From assembly GCA_030407005.1 (NCBI GenBank), contig JAUDYN010000001.1:1240001-1304000 (forward strand): 64,000 bases of DNA. Reading direction: 5' to 3'. The stretch comes from Desarmillaria ectypa. Taxonomy: Eukaryota > Basidiomycota > Agaricomycetes > Agaricales > Physalacriaceae. Both the position numbers and the translations under genes were made by a program. Under the pieces are notes generated by a model. The model did not search any database. It saw only the letters and a list, made by a program, of their open reading frames with translations, and was not told the origin of the DNA. Shown piece by piece: positions 35,037-47,346 of this stretch (its first letter is position 1; every line of letters starts with the position of its first letter).

Positions 35037-35532
35037 GAAAAGTGGGCAACGACGGTGACAGTGAGGTCGCGCGAGATCACGCTGGAGCTTGCTTGAAGTA
35101 TTGGTGCTCGAGCAGAATATCGGAGGCTTTCGTATAAGGATACAAGGTAAGATCCAAGAAGAGGCTGGAAGGGCCCCAACAGGCAAAAGGGAACCAGATT
35201 GCAGTGGGACGTGACCAAAGGATGCAGGTATAAGTTAACGGCGACCTGTTTACGGCCAATTCACACGTTTGATGATCATGACGCGATGCAGTGCACCTGG
35301 AACTTCCCGGTTACTAAATGATGCAGAAAAAACAGAAACTCTTCTGCTCGGTAGTATGCTACCGTTGCTACGTACATGATGTTGCATGTGAAACTAAAAT
35401 AAGTAGGTACCGAAAGATGCACTGAAAGCACCGAAGAATAAACAATATGCCAAAGTATGAGACAATGCCAGGAAAAAGTGCAAAACATGAGATAACGGAT
35501 ACAATACGAGATGCAGGACGCAATCAGCGAGT
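35037..35532. other. Upstream region of TRK1 and 3' flank of the eIF4G-like gene
   Basis: About 500 bp without a gene. It should contain the TRK1 promoter and the eIF4G polyadenylation region, both on the minus strand. Confidence 0.5.
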
Positions 35533-38500
35533 CTAAGATAGAAGCCCAAGAAGTTTGACACTGTCCGTCTTTGAAGCTAAGCGTGTCCGTTGCTCATTAT
35601 CAAAGGCCGGGCCCTTCATCATGGTGGCCATCAGCTTGAAGGCCATCGGCGCATCAATGGCAATGTCATCCAGAAACTCGAGCACTACGCCAAATCCACT
35701 CTCGAAATCAGTAATCGTACACAGATTCTTGGTCGAAGCACGGGAGAAGAGCTGGGACACCAGCTGTGCGTCTGCCTCTTTCGACTCAACAGCAAATGAA
35801 ATGAGCTTGTCAACCAAGAGAGGGTGGTGTTTAGCAGGAAGCTGTGTGAAGTAAACTTCTGCTTCATCAAGATTTCGAACAGCGTTAAACTCTTTGATGT
35901 CCTCTTCGATCTTCTTCTTGGCGTCTGCGTCGCTCATCTCGATAGGTTCATGTTCAACGGGAATTTCTTCATCTGAGCTGCCCTCAGACTCTGCAGTCGT
36001 CGGTGCGTTTTCCTGGCCATCGACTGGTTTCGATCGAGGCGCAAGAATAAGTCGTTTGCGTTGGAGCATTTCTAGTAGATCAAATAAAGTCAGAACAGCC
36101 CTGACAACGAAGGGAAATTTTACCCTTGGGTGTGGCAGCTTCTGTAGCAGAGTCGGTATTAAGCATAGAAAACATGTTCTGCGAAGAATTCGTTCGTTGG
36201 ACAGACTCGCGCTTTTCTTTCTTTCCGGCGTAAATGCTGCTTTGAGGACCAAAAGTAAGAGGTGCACCCTTGCTGCTGATCTGACCAAACCTGGACAGAT
36301 CGCCGGCCTTGGAAGGAGGCCGTGGAGCAGAGTTACCACCAGCAACTGCCCAACCATCGGCACCAACTTGAGGGAATTCGCCTCGTTCTCCACCCCGTCG
36401 GGATCCGCCGCGAGACATTGACATTTGACGTTGATATGACTCCTTCTCTTGAGCGGCTTTCTCCTTCGCAGCCTTTGAAATGTGATGAGATGGCGATGCC
36501 CGGAATGAAAGTGAAAGATACTTACTGCTTCGTGTATCTGAGCGATTGTGGTAGGCGCGGCAACAGCATTACGGCTGACCCACTTCCGCTCACGCAGCTC
36601 GAGAATGTCCTAATCACTAGTTAGATGAGTAATCGCCGACATCGTGAAACGTACCTGTAACATGAACTGCATACGCGAGCTAACATTAGGACTCTTCGTA
36701 AGCTCCTTCATGCGCGAGAAGTAAACATCCATATGAGCGCGGGCCTTCGTTGTATCCAACAATTGCCCAACAGTAGTCAAAAGCTTGCAGAGGGACTCGA
36801 TCTCCTCTTCTTCGGGATTCTCAACATTCCCAAGCAGCTTCTTGACACACTCGTGCATGATACGCTCCGTCAACATCTGCAGCTTGAACAATTCACCAAT
36901 GAATTTGATCAAACCGAGACCTTGACGTTTCGCTTTCTGCGCGGCGTAGTACTCTGCAGAATAGAGCGCGACCTCCTCCTCACCATCGCCTTTCTTCTCG
37001 GCGGCGGCCTTGGCAGCTTGATCCTCGATGGCCTTGGAAGCAGCGGCAGCAGCAGTAGCTTCTTTCGCCACCCAGCCTCGCTCGAAATCTTCCTGACACC
37101 TGTTGAGAAGGTATTTCCGGAACAACTGACCGCCAGCAATAGGTTTTCCCTCAGCATTCTTGATACCATCATCCTGGACCTTTGCACTGATCTGCTCCAT
37201 CATCTTCCGACAGAGACGAGCATACATCTCGGACCATGTAGCTTCATCGGTGGCTTTCTCAAAGACGAGCCGAATGACCTGGATGAGAGTTCGGCCGTCT
37301 TTTTCCTTCTCGGACCTATTCGCCCATGCGATGATCTGATCGGAGATGGAGTCGAATTTCTCCATTGTGAGCTTGTTCAGAAGACCCTTGACCTTACGGT
37401 CAACGACATCGGGAGAGTCCGGATCGTTTGAACTAAGCACACGTCTGTCCCAACGATTGGCGGTCTGCTGCAATGGAGCAACGGGTTCAAGCATCGATTG
37501 AGCGAGAGCTGCTGCAGATCCATGACCACCCATGCTATACCCGTGTTGAGATCCAGATCCGGCCGGTACTCTGTTGCTATCGTTGCGTTTCTCGCCACGC
37601 TTGCTCCGTGTTCGGTTGCTGCCCATGGGTGCACCACCCGGGCCGCCTTGGCTCGCCGTTCTTTGCATTTGGGAAGGTCGGCCGCCAAATGGCATAGCAG
37701 CCGCACCGCTGACAGATGTAGCACGCATGTTGTTGGAAATATTAAATCGGTCGTCGCTGTTGAGCTTAGACCCGCCGATGGTCGCAAAGTTGCCCATACC
37801 ACCCATGCTGAATGTGCTGCTGGAACTTCCTTTGCCAAAGGAGGATCCTGGGTTGAATCCGAGACCAGTGGAGTTCTGGCGCTGAGGTGGCACAGGACCA
37901 GAGCTCTGGCGATGTCGTCCGGATCCACCGCGACTCATAGGGTATGAACTTTGGTCCGACGGTTCAAGACCGATAGCGTCGAGGGCAGGAAGTGATTCGG
38001 GCTTCTCCTTGCATATCGACATGAATTGCAGAAGGAAGTCCCGGTCATATCTGATATCAATAAATCAGTACAGATACTTGTAAGCGACGAATAACAATAG
38101 CACACCTGAATTTACCATCCTTAGCATTTATGTTGAGCTCAACTCTAGGACTCTTGATTCCTTCGGGATAAGGAACGCGACCCAAGTCATCGATGATACG
38201 AGCAGTAGCAAGGGCGGAAGGAAGGGGTGCGGGAATGTTGGCCTTGGTAGTAGAGAGATCGAGAGGACCAGGACGGCGTCGGGGGAGTTCAGATGGGGGA
38301 GACGCGGTATTGATTCGGAGATCCTTCTCCTTCACCTTGTCCTTGCTTGTTGCAGTGGCATCGGCACTTGAGGTTTCCTCGATGACCTCGCCTTCCTCAA
38401 GCTTGGCGACAGCTGCAGCTGCAGCCGCCTCAGCTTCAGCCTTGGCTTTAGCAGCTTCTTCCTCTGCGACGCGAGCGCGCTCTTTCTCTTCCTCTTCCAG

Positions 38501-40423
38501 GCGTAGCTGTTCCTTTTCTCTCTCCTTCTCCTCCTGTTCCTGCTGCAGCCGCTTTCTCTCAGCCTCCTCCTCCGCCTTCTTCCGCCCCTCCTCCTCCAGT
38601 CGGAGACGCTCCTTCTCCTTCTCCTCTTCCTCCTTCTTCAACCGCGCCTTTTCAGCGGCCTCCTCCTCTAGCCGCTTCTTCTCAGCCGCTTCTCGTTCCT
38701 GTTTCTCTTTAGCCTCCTTCTCCTCTCGCTCCTTCTTCTCCTTCGCTTCCTTCTCCAACCTCTGCTTCTCCTCTTTCTCCTTGCGCTCTTTCGCTTCCTT
38801 CTCCCTTTTCTCCTTCTCTTCCTTCTCCCTACGTTCCTTCTCTTCCTTCTCCTTCCTTGCTTTGGCATCTGCCTCTGCCTTGACTTTGGCCTGCTCCTTC
38901 CCTCGTTCACTTGCTAAGCGCTTTGACCGCTCCTCTTCGGACTCCATGCGTATAACGGACCGTCGATTAGGGCTGCCATGCGCGGGCGATACGGCCGGCG
39001 GAAGCGCAGTGCCAGACAGAGCGGGACTGTGTTTCTGGTTCTTAAGATTTTCCAAGTTGATTTCCGTCCCGTCTACATTTTTAAGTGAAATTCGAGCACT
39101 TGATCGTTGACTGGGTACAAACGTGTTAGCATTGGTGTTTAATCGACCAGTACCGGGAATCGAAGCGGAGGAGGGTGTGGGAGGCGGCGATGATAAACCG
39201 CCGATGCTTCCAGAGGAAGAATGTGACATGGAGGGCGGGAGATGAGGAGGATGAGTGGCGGGTACTGCGTGAGCGGGAGTCGGAGTTCCGGGTCCTTGAA
39301 GAGGCGGAGGATGGTTGCGAGGAGAAACAGGGATCCCATTATGGGGGGGGCCATGCCCACCGGGAGGGGGCGGATGATGCTGAGGTTGTTGGGGAGGCAT
39401 CTGATGTTGCTGGGGCATTGCATACCAAGGATACATGTATGGCTGGTCGCCCATATACTGGGGGGGAAATTATGAAGACCCTGATATGATGCTAGAGCAC
39501 TGCACTTACATAGTAATTGGGAGGCCATGCCATTTGGGTTTGCATGGGAGGAGGCATATTTGCAGGAGGAGGATGGGGTGTCATACGAGGACTGCCGAGG
39601 CCCCCAGACATCTGAGGGGCCCCTGGCCCGGTTGGCCCACTCGGTATACGGGGGCCATTGCCATTAGGGACCTGCCGTTGATACGGGGGCGACCTTGGAC
39701 TAGAGCCACTAGCACCAGCATTAGCACCAGCATTTGGCTGCTGAGGTCGTATGCCATTTTGAGGAACAAAGGTAGAATATGGCGGATGAGATGATGTTGA
39801 TGGTATCGAGGGAGGCTGTGATGAAGGCGGGAGGTTTGAAGATCTGATATTAGGAGATGAGGTATCGGAAGAGGCTTGCGACGGGGGTGCCGACGATGGA
39901 TTCTGGAACAATTTAGCAATGTCCTGTTTACGTGGCTTGTGGGGTGTAGTAGAGGTATTTGACGAAGATCCTGGCTTCGCAGTTGATACAGACGACTTGC
40001 CATTTACCTGGCTGACCGTCGCAGGAACAGTTCCAAACGTTTTGACACCCTCTGACTTTATCGGGGGTGTGGCAGCGGGTGACGACGACATTGGCGCCGA
40101 AACATCATCTATAGATCCGAAGGACACTGCGGGTCCTGGAGTCGCAAAGGTAAGCGATGCACGAGAGAAAGGGCAGAATGCTACACACCTTGCTTCGCAG
40201 CTCCTACATTATTACGAGGAATGCTCACCCCATCTTTTATGTGTATACCCTGGCCAAGAGTACTAGGACGTCTTGAATGTGTTGCATGAACGGGTGTATT
40301 CTGAGGAGCTGGAGATTGAGATCGTGACGAAGACGCGGTCTGTGGTGGGCCTCTCGACCAAGCTGACTGAGTTGGTAGCTGGGCGGGGATCTTTGGTACT
40401 GTTGCAGTTGCGGATTTGCTCAT
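35533..40423 (-). CDS. Translation initiation factor eIF4G-like, MIF4G and MA3 domains
   Basis: Scaffold of the eIF4F cap-binding complex. Exons (minus) 40423-40189, 40135-39510, 39457-38106, 38050-36655, 36609-36526, 36472-36124 and 36071-35533 give 1526 aa. Order: Pro/Ser/Gln-rich N-terminus (to about residue 390), a Lys/Glu coiled-coil-like block (about 430-640), the canonical eIF4E-binding site Y-D-R-D-F-L-L (Y739, YxxxxL-phi) right after a splice junction, a low-complexity linker, MIF4G from about residue 955 (D-R-K-V-K-G-L-L-N-K-L-T), Arg/Gly-Ser motifs, and MA3 at the C-terminus (about 1400-1526). The phases of all seven exons close without stops. Long antisense frames over the Lys/Glu block are composition artefacts. 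Confidence 0.92.
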
Positions 40424-41171
40424 TCTACCGGCGCAGAAAATGACATCAGAAAAGAAGAATATCAGAAGAAGAAAAATACCGACGAATTTTGGAATATGAG
40501 ATGAGTTGGGATGATTTGAAGTGATGGATTTGGGTGTCGAGTAAAGGTCTGTCTCGTGTGGGTCGGTCGTCAAAAATGACCTGCCAGCAGGCGAGAAAGC
40601 AGCTGTAAGATGAGTTAAAGAGTCTAAGTGAGACTAAGAAAAGTCTTCGGATGCTGAGGCAGCAATCCGGGAGTCAAAGTCTGTCCTGTAGGCAAGGACG
40701 AGGGACGAAGACAAGGGCAATCTGACCGTTGGTCACTCAAAAATTAGTCAGACCCCGGTCACCCTTGCTCGGGTTAGGGTTATTACTTTATTCGGGAATT
40801 ATCGGTCCCGTCGCCCTCCACTGCGGCACAGTGACAAGTCATTTACTCTGTAACAAGTTGGTAATAGGTGGCTGTATACATTCAATTCCGCCTAGAGGCA
40901 AAATAAAAGAACAGACTTGCTGTTTCTTCGAGGCGGCGTCGTGGTAACCAAAACGCCGCAGCGGAATGACCGGCGTGACTTTCTTCGCTTCATGACGAAG
41001 TTCATTAAAAGACACGACGTCGGAAATCTGGAATCCTGAGGTAATCCTGAGACGACGTCACGTGAAAAAACTTCTTGGTCCCCGATCAATACCCCGTAAA
41101 ATAATGTGTCTTAAATAATATATACAGAGCTGAAATATAGTACATAGGTTATCACCTATACAGAGCGCATA
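40424..41171. other. eIF4G upstream region
   Basis: Contains the eIF4G promoter (minus strand). Around 41048-41062 there is GACGACGTCACGTGA, combining a CRE-like GACGTCA with an E-box CACGTG. No coding frame seen. Confidence 0.45.
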
Positions 41172-42512
41172 TTACACGCTATCCAATATCCTATCGGAAC
41201 CGCTTCCACTACTGTAGAGAGCTGGATCATCTCCCTTCATACCCAGGTATAAACTCCTCTCAAGCCCTGATTCCACGGACGCACTATTTGTCCCTAATAC
41301 TCCACCCCTGGAGGCTGCAACAAAGGCTGAACCTGTCCCAGTACCCCCGCGGTTAGGCTTTAACGCAAAATGTGGTGATGTTTCGACAGGCAATTTTGTC
41401 TGCTCATTTAAGTCGTTGGATGTTAGTCCCAAACTAATCATGACGATTATCATCGTAGGTACTATAGCCTGATGACACTTTAAAGATGAGTCGCACTGTA
41501 AGGGAACAGAGCACTAACCGTTAATTGAGCTATAGGATCATAAATGATATAAAAGGCATTGGTATTCAAGAAATACAAAGTGATTTCGATGATCAGTGCT
41601 GAAGAGTATATCGCACCCGACTCGACGACGAGCGTGAGCACTCTACGGTATTTGAAGGAAGACGAAAAAGTAACCTGTCTTCCGAGATGCCTGGCCGACT
41701 GTTAATTGAAATTGGAAAAATAAAGAGGCTCGCGCACTTACCATATTCTAAATGCAATTAACGATGTCGCAACAACGTTGGTCACGAGCGACAGTGAAAA
41801 AAGAGACCCGTTCCATTTTTGCAAATTCGGACCAAAGGCGCTATGCGTCGTCTTGGCCTGAGCAAAGATAACTGTCTGTCCAAAGCCACAGACTGGAGTG
41901 TCGTTAGCAAAACAGCATCTGAGTAGTCAATTTACTGCTTACCGGCCGAAGCTATGATAAGAAGGATAGGAAGAATGCAAATGACCCAATCTCTACCCCA
42001 GACATGATAACATCTCCAGACCTCGAACAACCCTCAGCGAACGTCGGGGTTACTTATAGAAAGGCATCACTTACGACAATGCTGTCGCCCAATATGGAAT
42101 TTATGGTATGTATGCAAACTTTTGCAACGTTTGCAGGTACCGAAACATCAGAGAAAAATCCTCCGGGTCCCCCTGGTAAATCGCGACGATATATGAAGCC
42201 TTCAACTAGGCGATAAAAGCCCAAGGACACATGGACTGTCGAGAAGCAGAACATGGCTATTGCCGTAAACAAGACCACCAGGTTGACAACCCCAGGCTTC
42301 TGCCTGTACCTCGCGATCCATAGATATGAGAAAAATAGAAAGATATTGATGCCTGGGCGACGTAAAAAAAAATGAGTACCCGCGTTGCTATGAATAACGG
42401 ACAACTCGCCATAAAAGAGGGTTTCCAGCCAGATGGCTGTAAGGTAGGCTTTGTCCAAAGGAATGGTTGCGACGCCCATGGTGGATAGGGTGGAGGGGGG
42501 AACAGAGTTCAT
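41172..42512 (-). CDS. Second multi-pass membrane protein with the R-C-x-x-x-W-G signature
   Basis: Minus strand from 42512. Exons include 42512-42410, 42352-42075, 42021-41943 and 41892-41742, then two or three more to the stop at 41172. Segments: A-I-W-L-E-T-L-F-Y-G, I-N-I-F-L-F-F-S-Y-L-W, V-V-N-L-V-V-L-F-T-A-I-A-M-F-C-F, V-W-R-C-Y-H-V-W-G-R-D-W (a splice precedes this), W-V-I-C-I-L-P-I-L-L-I-I-A, S-L-F-S-L-S-L-V-T-N-V-V-A-T, V-L-T-L-V-V-E-S-G-A-I-Y-S-S-A, and a Ser/Gly-rich C-terminal tail. Same family as the gene at 11890, by the Arg-Cys-x(3)-Trp-Gly motif. Intron 1 is 57 nt with a GCGAGT donor, and retaining it keeps the frame (19 extra residues). The exon near 41690 is uncertain. Function unknown. 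Confidence 0.78.
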
Positions 42513-44472
42513 CCACAGGGCTAGCGTTTATATTACCGCACCGGACTGGGAAAAAAGTACGAAGAATAGGGATAAGATGGTGGGGCAACCGGATTCTCTG
42601 ATGCAGGTGGAAACATAGGTCCAGGGCTGTCCTTTATCACGACAACTCAAAAAATTGAACAGAGTTTGCCGTCACCGTGATTGCGTTTCTGGAAGAAAGT
42701 ATACAATCGCGAGTATTCCAATTTTCAAATTATGAAAACGTGACGTCAAGCTTAACTAATGAGGAAAATGTATTCTCTGAACTGTCAGTGTTGTAATGAC
42801 AAGGATCAAAAAATGATCATCAGGGGCCCGGGATGCGCAAGTACTTCGCGCGAAATGCTTAGCACCTACCAGGTAAGTAAAAAAAGTCTTGGATCGTCGG
42901 CAAACTTTCAGTGCCCGAGGATTCTGACAGTGGCACGTTCATGGCAAACACTGACAACTATCACGACGTTTACCTCGATCCACTGAGTCCGAAGCCTTAC
43001 AAGTTCATCGTGAAAGGAGGTTATAATAATGTAAAACAAGGTGAATGCTCGGTGAATACATTTCCTCTTAAAACCCATCATCCGTCAGGTCCTAGAAAAA
43101 ACCTTTCCTCGGATTCAGCTTCGCACATGGCTCACAGCGTACAACTCTCACGAGTACCTGAACCACGCGTATCAGCGTAGCGATGGACGGTGTATATATG
43201 AATGCCGCGCCTTCGGGAAAATGCCTGGAAGACGTGATGGACAAGAAAAATTTAAGTTTCAGGTAGGGAAGGCTTCACTGCCTGTAACCTCCGTGTCCGC
43301 AACTCACCCGCCTCCCTTAATCAAGCCGAAGCTGCCGTACGAATGCTCAACGGGCACATTTCCCAATAGAGTTTCAGTATGCACTTGAATTACTGATAGC
43401 TATACAGCTTCTATCAAATGGTACATCCCTCTCAGCTTTTCGCTCCGGCATGGGACGGACTTTCACGAAGACTTTTGGTGAAGGTTTGCAAGTGTGCACC
43501 ACGGTTGCGTATCCGTTTGTAGGATCATCATTACAGGAATCCATCCCTGGTTCGTGGAGTTGCGTACAAGTACACCTTTTCATCAGGATCATTCCCAACG
43601 CGTTGCCAGGAACCCAGCTCTGATTCGTGGATCAGGCGAGAATTTCCTTTGGGAGTATCAATGCGCTAGACAACGCTTTTGTGATCACCGTTTGCGCTTG
43701 GCCGCAGCTTCTAATTAATTTCCATCATCAGCGAATTGGACACATATATATATGCCCATGTAAGCCTGTGGCAAGGGTCAAAATACATGGCTGCGTCCGA
43801 AACAATTGTGCGAGCCTTATACGTTCACATGAAGCGTGAAGAATTAATAAACTTCGAGACTCGAGCATCATTATGAATACCCCCAATGTCAGTAATGCGT
43901 ATCAGGCCCCGCAAGGTACTAGTACAATAACTTGATGCCATATGCAAGTATGACACGAGTAACATCTTAAAGCGAATTCGTAACATTGTGGATGTATTGT
44001 AAACAGAACAGGTACATTATATATAAATGGTCTCGATTTTGTACCGTAGAGTTGAGCTACCTCGACATCGAAGATACAGGGTCTGCTGACTTGTAGCGTA
44101 TTTACATGACATTATTTTGGACTCTTTCCTATAAACCTCGGCTATCATCAGCCAGAACCTGGCACACTGTCAGCTGTGAGAAGAAAATCGGAGTTGTTTC
44201 CTAGAGTTTTGGATCTATTTCAAGTTGAACCCGTGCTCACAGTTAGCCCCCAAGAAGCAGCTCTTGAGTTGAAAAAGGTGCTTGAAGCGTTTCATGATTA
44301 ACTCATTGCTAACACATCCTCAGAAATAAACACGGGATAAAGCTCACACTAGTTTCTAATCAGCGGGCCGGTAATCGATCGTACTAAGGAATCAAACACG
44401 CGTTTAGTGGCTGGATTGACAAAAGGCAACAATGGCACGATTCATCCCTTTCACTTTCTCTCTGCGACGTCC
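42513..44472. other. Mostly gene-free; possible small spliced gene at 42759-43262
   Basis: About 2 kb. From 42759 three plausible plus-strand exons can be joined by GTAAGT..CAG and GTGAAT..CAG introns, encoding D-S-D-S-G-T-F-M-A-N, P-K-P-Y-K-F-I-V-K-G-G and R-T-W-L-T-A-Y-N-S-H-E-Y-L-N-H-A-Y. No family was recognised. The rest holds short frames only. Confidence 0.3.
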
Positions 44473-45165
44473 ATGGACCTGAATCACCCAGAAATCGAGC
44501 TATGCAACCTTCTCGGCCGATTGAATCTGGAGACGGTGACTCAATCAGGCCTTTGATTTATACTGGAAGACATTCTGAACCTTACATTTAACGCAGGAAA
44601 GTTATCCCACCCAGCCAGAGGCGATTCTCGTCGATGATATCAGCTGCGATGTACGTTTAATCCCCTTTAGCTTTGAGTCGACCAACAACTCATCGACCGA
44701 CAGTCCGATGCCTCATCCGATACCGGTTACAAGACCCCCGAGCCCAAACATAACGGATGCGCCTACCTTCAAGCACTTCAAACACAGCTCGACAACTACC
44801 CCACCACGGGCGGCGAGTATCTGGAAGCCATCTTCACACATCGCGAGATCCTCTCTGCGTACCCTGTAGCGCACCAGTTTTGTGCACAAGGGTTCAGCGA
44901 CATTGCATACGCTTTGGAGCAACGGGCATGGAGGGCTGATCGTGAAGCAGACACGGAGGCCGTGGTGGCTTTTCGCCATGAGGCGTGGATGATTGCATCG
45001 ACGCTGTGGGTGTCACTTGGTTTCACTACCTTGATGATAGCGGTGCTTACTTTTCTTGACAGCATATACCGGCCTCCTTCTCCTCCTGATACTATCAAGG
45101 AGTTTACGTATGTGGATAGTACTCGCTCTAAGCCTTTGATCAAGTGTATGATGCCTCTATATTAG
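44473..45165 (+). CDS. Small single-TM hypothetical protein, three exons
   Basis: Exons 44473-44535, 44597-44650 and 44704-45165 give 192 aa; all introns are phase 0 and the joins open a single clean frame. The ATG is in a CCATGG context. The N-terminal half is soluble and acidic (D-S-D-A-S-S-D). Residues about 85-125 form a helical region (E-Y-L-E-A-I-F-T-H-R-E-I-L-S-A-Y). One hydrophobic segment, I-A-S-T-L-W-V-S-L-G-F-T-T-L-M-I-A-V-L-T-F-L, spans residues 138-160, followed by a Pro-rich, cytosolic-looking tail. No family recognised. It lies upstream of another small membrane gene in the same orientation. Confidence 0.6.
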
Positions 45166-45557
45166 AGTCGTTTGTTCGCAACGGGCTTGATGAAGTAGCA
45201 TGTAGTGTGTCGTGTTTCGTTTAGTTTCTCAATAATATTGATGGAGTTTCTATATATTCACATTCTGTCAACATTTTGAAACAACTGCGCTGGCATGCGC
45301 TTCTCAGAAAGGCAATGAACTGACTCGTGGTTACCGCAGTCCCCTTCAGTTAACAGGCTGATGGCAACTGCTTATTCTTAAACAGCCATAATAGCGGAAT
45401 TCTATATGCACCCCATACATAGTGCGTACTCTATCTACTGATAAGATACGTCTGACACGGTTTTTTCTCGAGGGCGACACAACGCGTCGAATGATAGCAA
45501 CTATGAACATGAACGCGACATTGAAAAGATTTCACAGAAACGTTGGGATATCTCTTC
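45166..45557. other. Spacer between two small membrane-protein genes
   Basis: No coding feature seen; presumably 3' flank plus promoter. Confidence 0.4.
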
Positions 45558-46300
45558 ATGCGAATGAATGATGTTATATTGACGCTTTGGTATACAGACA
45601 CGCAAGCAGATCAAGACAAGGTAGATGGGGAAGCTCGACGGAAGGCTACAAAGGACTTGGTACAGTCGTGGATGGACCGTCTTCAACTTATTAGTTTAAT
45701 CGTGCGTACCACTTTACAGCTCAAGATGCCCATCGATAACTCATCCTTCAGACAACATTTTTCGCCTCTGTTGAGGCTGGCTTACTCCAAATATCAACGC
45801 CGAGTAAGGGAGACGATACCTCGGCATGGGAGCAAGCATGTAATGCAGGCTTCCTTGGAGCGCTAGTCGTCCACGTCACTGCGTGTACGCCGACACCAAA
45901 TATTAATCACATAGCCGCTCATATCCTTGCAGCCTTTATATCCTTCATCGCCGCGTTCTTCCTGATTCGCTTCAAGGTCACAGAAGCCAACAAAGAAGAG
46001 CTCCAAGCAGGAGGCACCGTGAAGCCTGATGAAATTTGGTGCGCAAATCCCCGTCTGGTCCAGGCTGGCCCATTCCACGAGCAGCCGCCCCTCGACTTGC
46101 TAAACAAGTGCCATTCGCTGTCCATCTTGCTCTCTGTATTTGGGTTTGCGCTGGCGTCAACGGGTATCCTATGCCTCGCTTGGGCAAGACAGCCTGTGAG
46201 CGTCAGCATCTTCACCAGTGTATGCCTTTGCATTTGCCTAGGAGCCACAGCCTTTATTTTTGGAATAAACAAAGACGAAAATATGATATTTCGTACATAA
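45558..46300 (+). CDS. Small multi-TM protein, Agaricomycete-specific type
   Basis: Exons 45558-45701, 45752-45884 and 45933-46300 give 214 aa. Exon 1 ends S-W-M-D-R-L-Q-L-I-S-L-I and exon 2 continues T-T-F-F-A-S-V-E-A-G-L-L-Q-I, a pattern I know from basidiomycete membrane proteins of unknown function. Then come G-F-L-G-A-L-V-V-H-V, F-I-S-F-I-A-A-F-F-L-I-R-F-K-V, and two C-terminal TM segments (L-S-I-L-L-S-V-F-G-F-A-L-A and I-C-L-G-A-T-A-F-I-F). The second intron is exactly 48 nt with no stop, so it could be read through. About four TM helices. No function assigned. Confidence 0.65.
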
Positions 46301-46438
46301 CGTATTTGTTGTTTCCAAGAAAGTGTACTAATATTACACTGAGAAAAGATAATCGTCGTAGCCGGGTTGACTAACATCGACAAACAAGCTGCAGCTTTTT
46401 TTCGACTTGCAAGTTTTTTTGTTCCGGCAGTCCATACC

Positions 46439-47161
46439 ATGAATGGGGGTCAACGCAGGGATCCCGCCTTGGTGCCCATCTACGCCCCGGGAAAGGAGCC
46501 CCTACCTGATGGCGTCCCAGAAGAGGAACGACCCCAGTATGAACAGATGATCAAGTACCAGTCCTACGTGACCATGGCCATGGAATCCTGCGCGACCAAG
46601 GCCGCCTTTGCTGGTGTCGGCGGTACGTTCCTATTCTTCAACACCAACTAAACGTCTCATGCACTGTCTAGGTCTTGGTATCGGCGCCTTCTTCTCTCTC
46701 ATGTCAGCTTCGTTCGCGTACGAGGACCCGTTTCTCCGTCAGCAAACCCAGGCGGGAATGAACACGACTCAAAAGGCCAGCGCGATATTCAAGGACATGG
46801 GAAAGGGCATGTGGACCACCGGGAAGGGTTTCGGAAAGGTCGGAATGCTGTTCGCGGGCGTCGAGTGCGTCATAGAATCCGTGCGTTGCTGATGCTACTT
46901 CCTACTTGACCACCGCTGTGACAACCTTTTCAGTACCGCGCTAAAAATGATATATACAATTCGATATCCACTGGAATGCTTGTAGGCGGATTTCTTGCAC
47001 GAAATTCAGGACCCAAGGCTGCTTTCGGTGGCGGAGTCGCCTTTGCCGCCTTTTCTGCTGCGATAGATGTTTTCTTCTTGAGGCGAGAGACACCAGAGTC
47101 AGTTTGGCTACTCTCATTTTTATCGAGCGTTGCTGATGCGTTTTCTTACAGCGAGGATTGA
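46439..47161 (+). CDS. TIM22: Mitochondrial inner membrane translocase TIM22
   Basis: Channel-forming subunit of the carrier translocase that inserts multi-spanning proteins into the mitochondrial inner membrane. Exons 46439-46622, 46672-46880, 46934-47097 and 47152-47161 give 188 aa, near the usual length. The Tim17/Tim22/Tim23 fold shows as four short Gly-rich helices: [44 protein letters not shown] and [12 protein letters not shown]. Conserved cysteines flank the first and second segments (S-C-A-T-K and E-C-V-I-E). The final exon is 10 nt, supplying E-D-stop. Confidence 0.9.
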
Positions 47162-47346
47162 GGTTACCTTTGATAGATTAATTTATTTCATTGCGCACTA
47201 TCTACTCAATAATTGTATCAAATACCAACTACTGCTACCGAAGATAATTAGTCCAAGGCCTAGGGTATAACATGAAGCAGAGTATTAGATGCTGTGGTTC
47301 TAGTGTGGTTCTAGTGTTACACTAATGTTTTTGGGTTCTCTAAGGA

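Noticed and set aside
38193..39110. Plus-strand 305-codon Ser/Phe-rich frame
   Set aside because: Antisense shadow of the Lys/Glu block of eIF4G.
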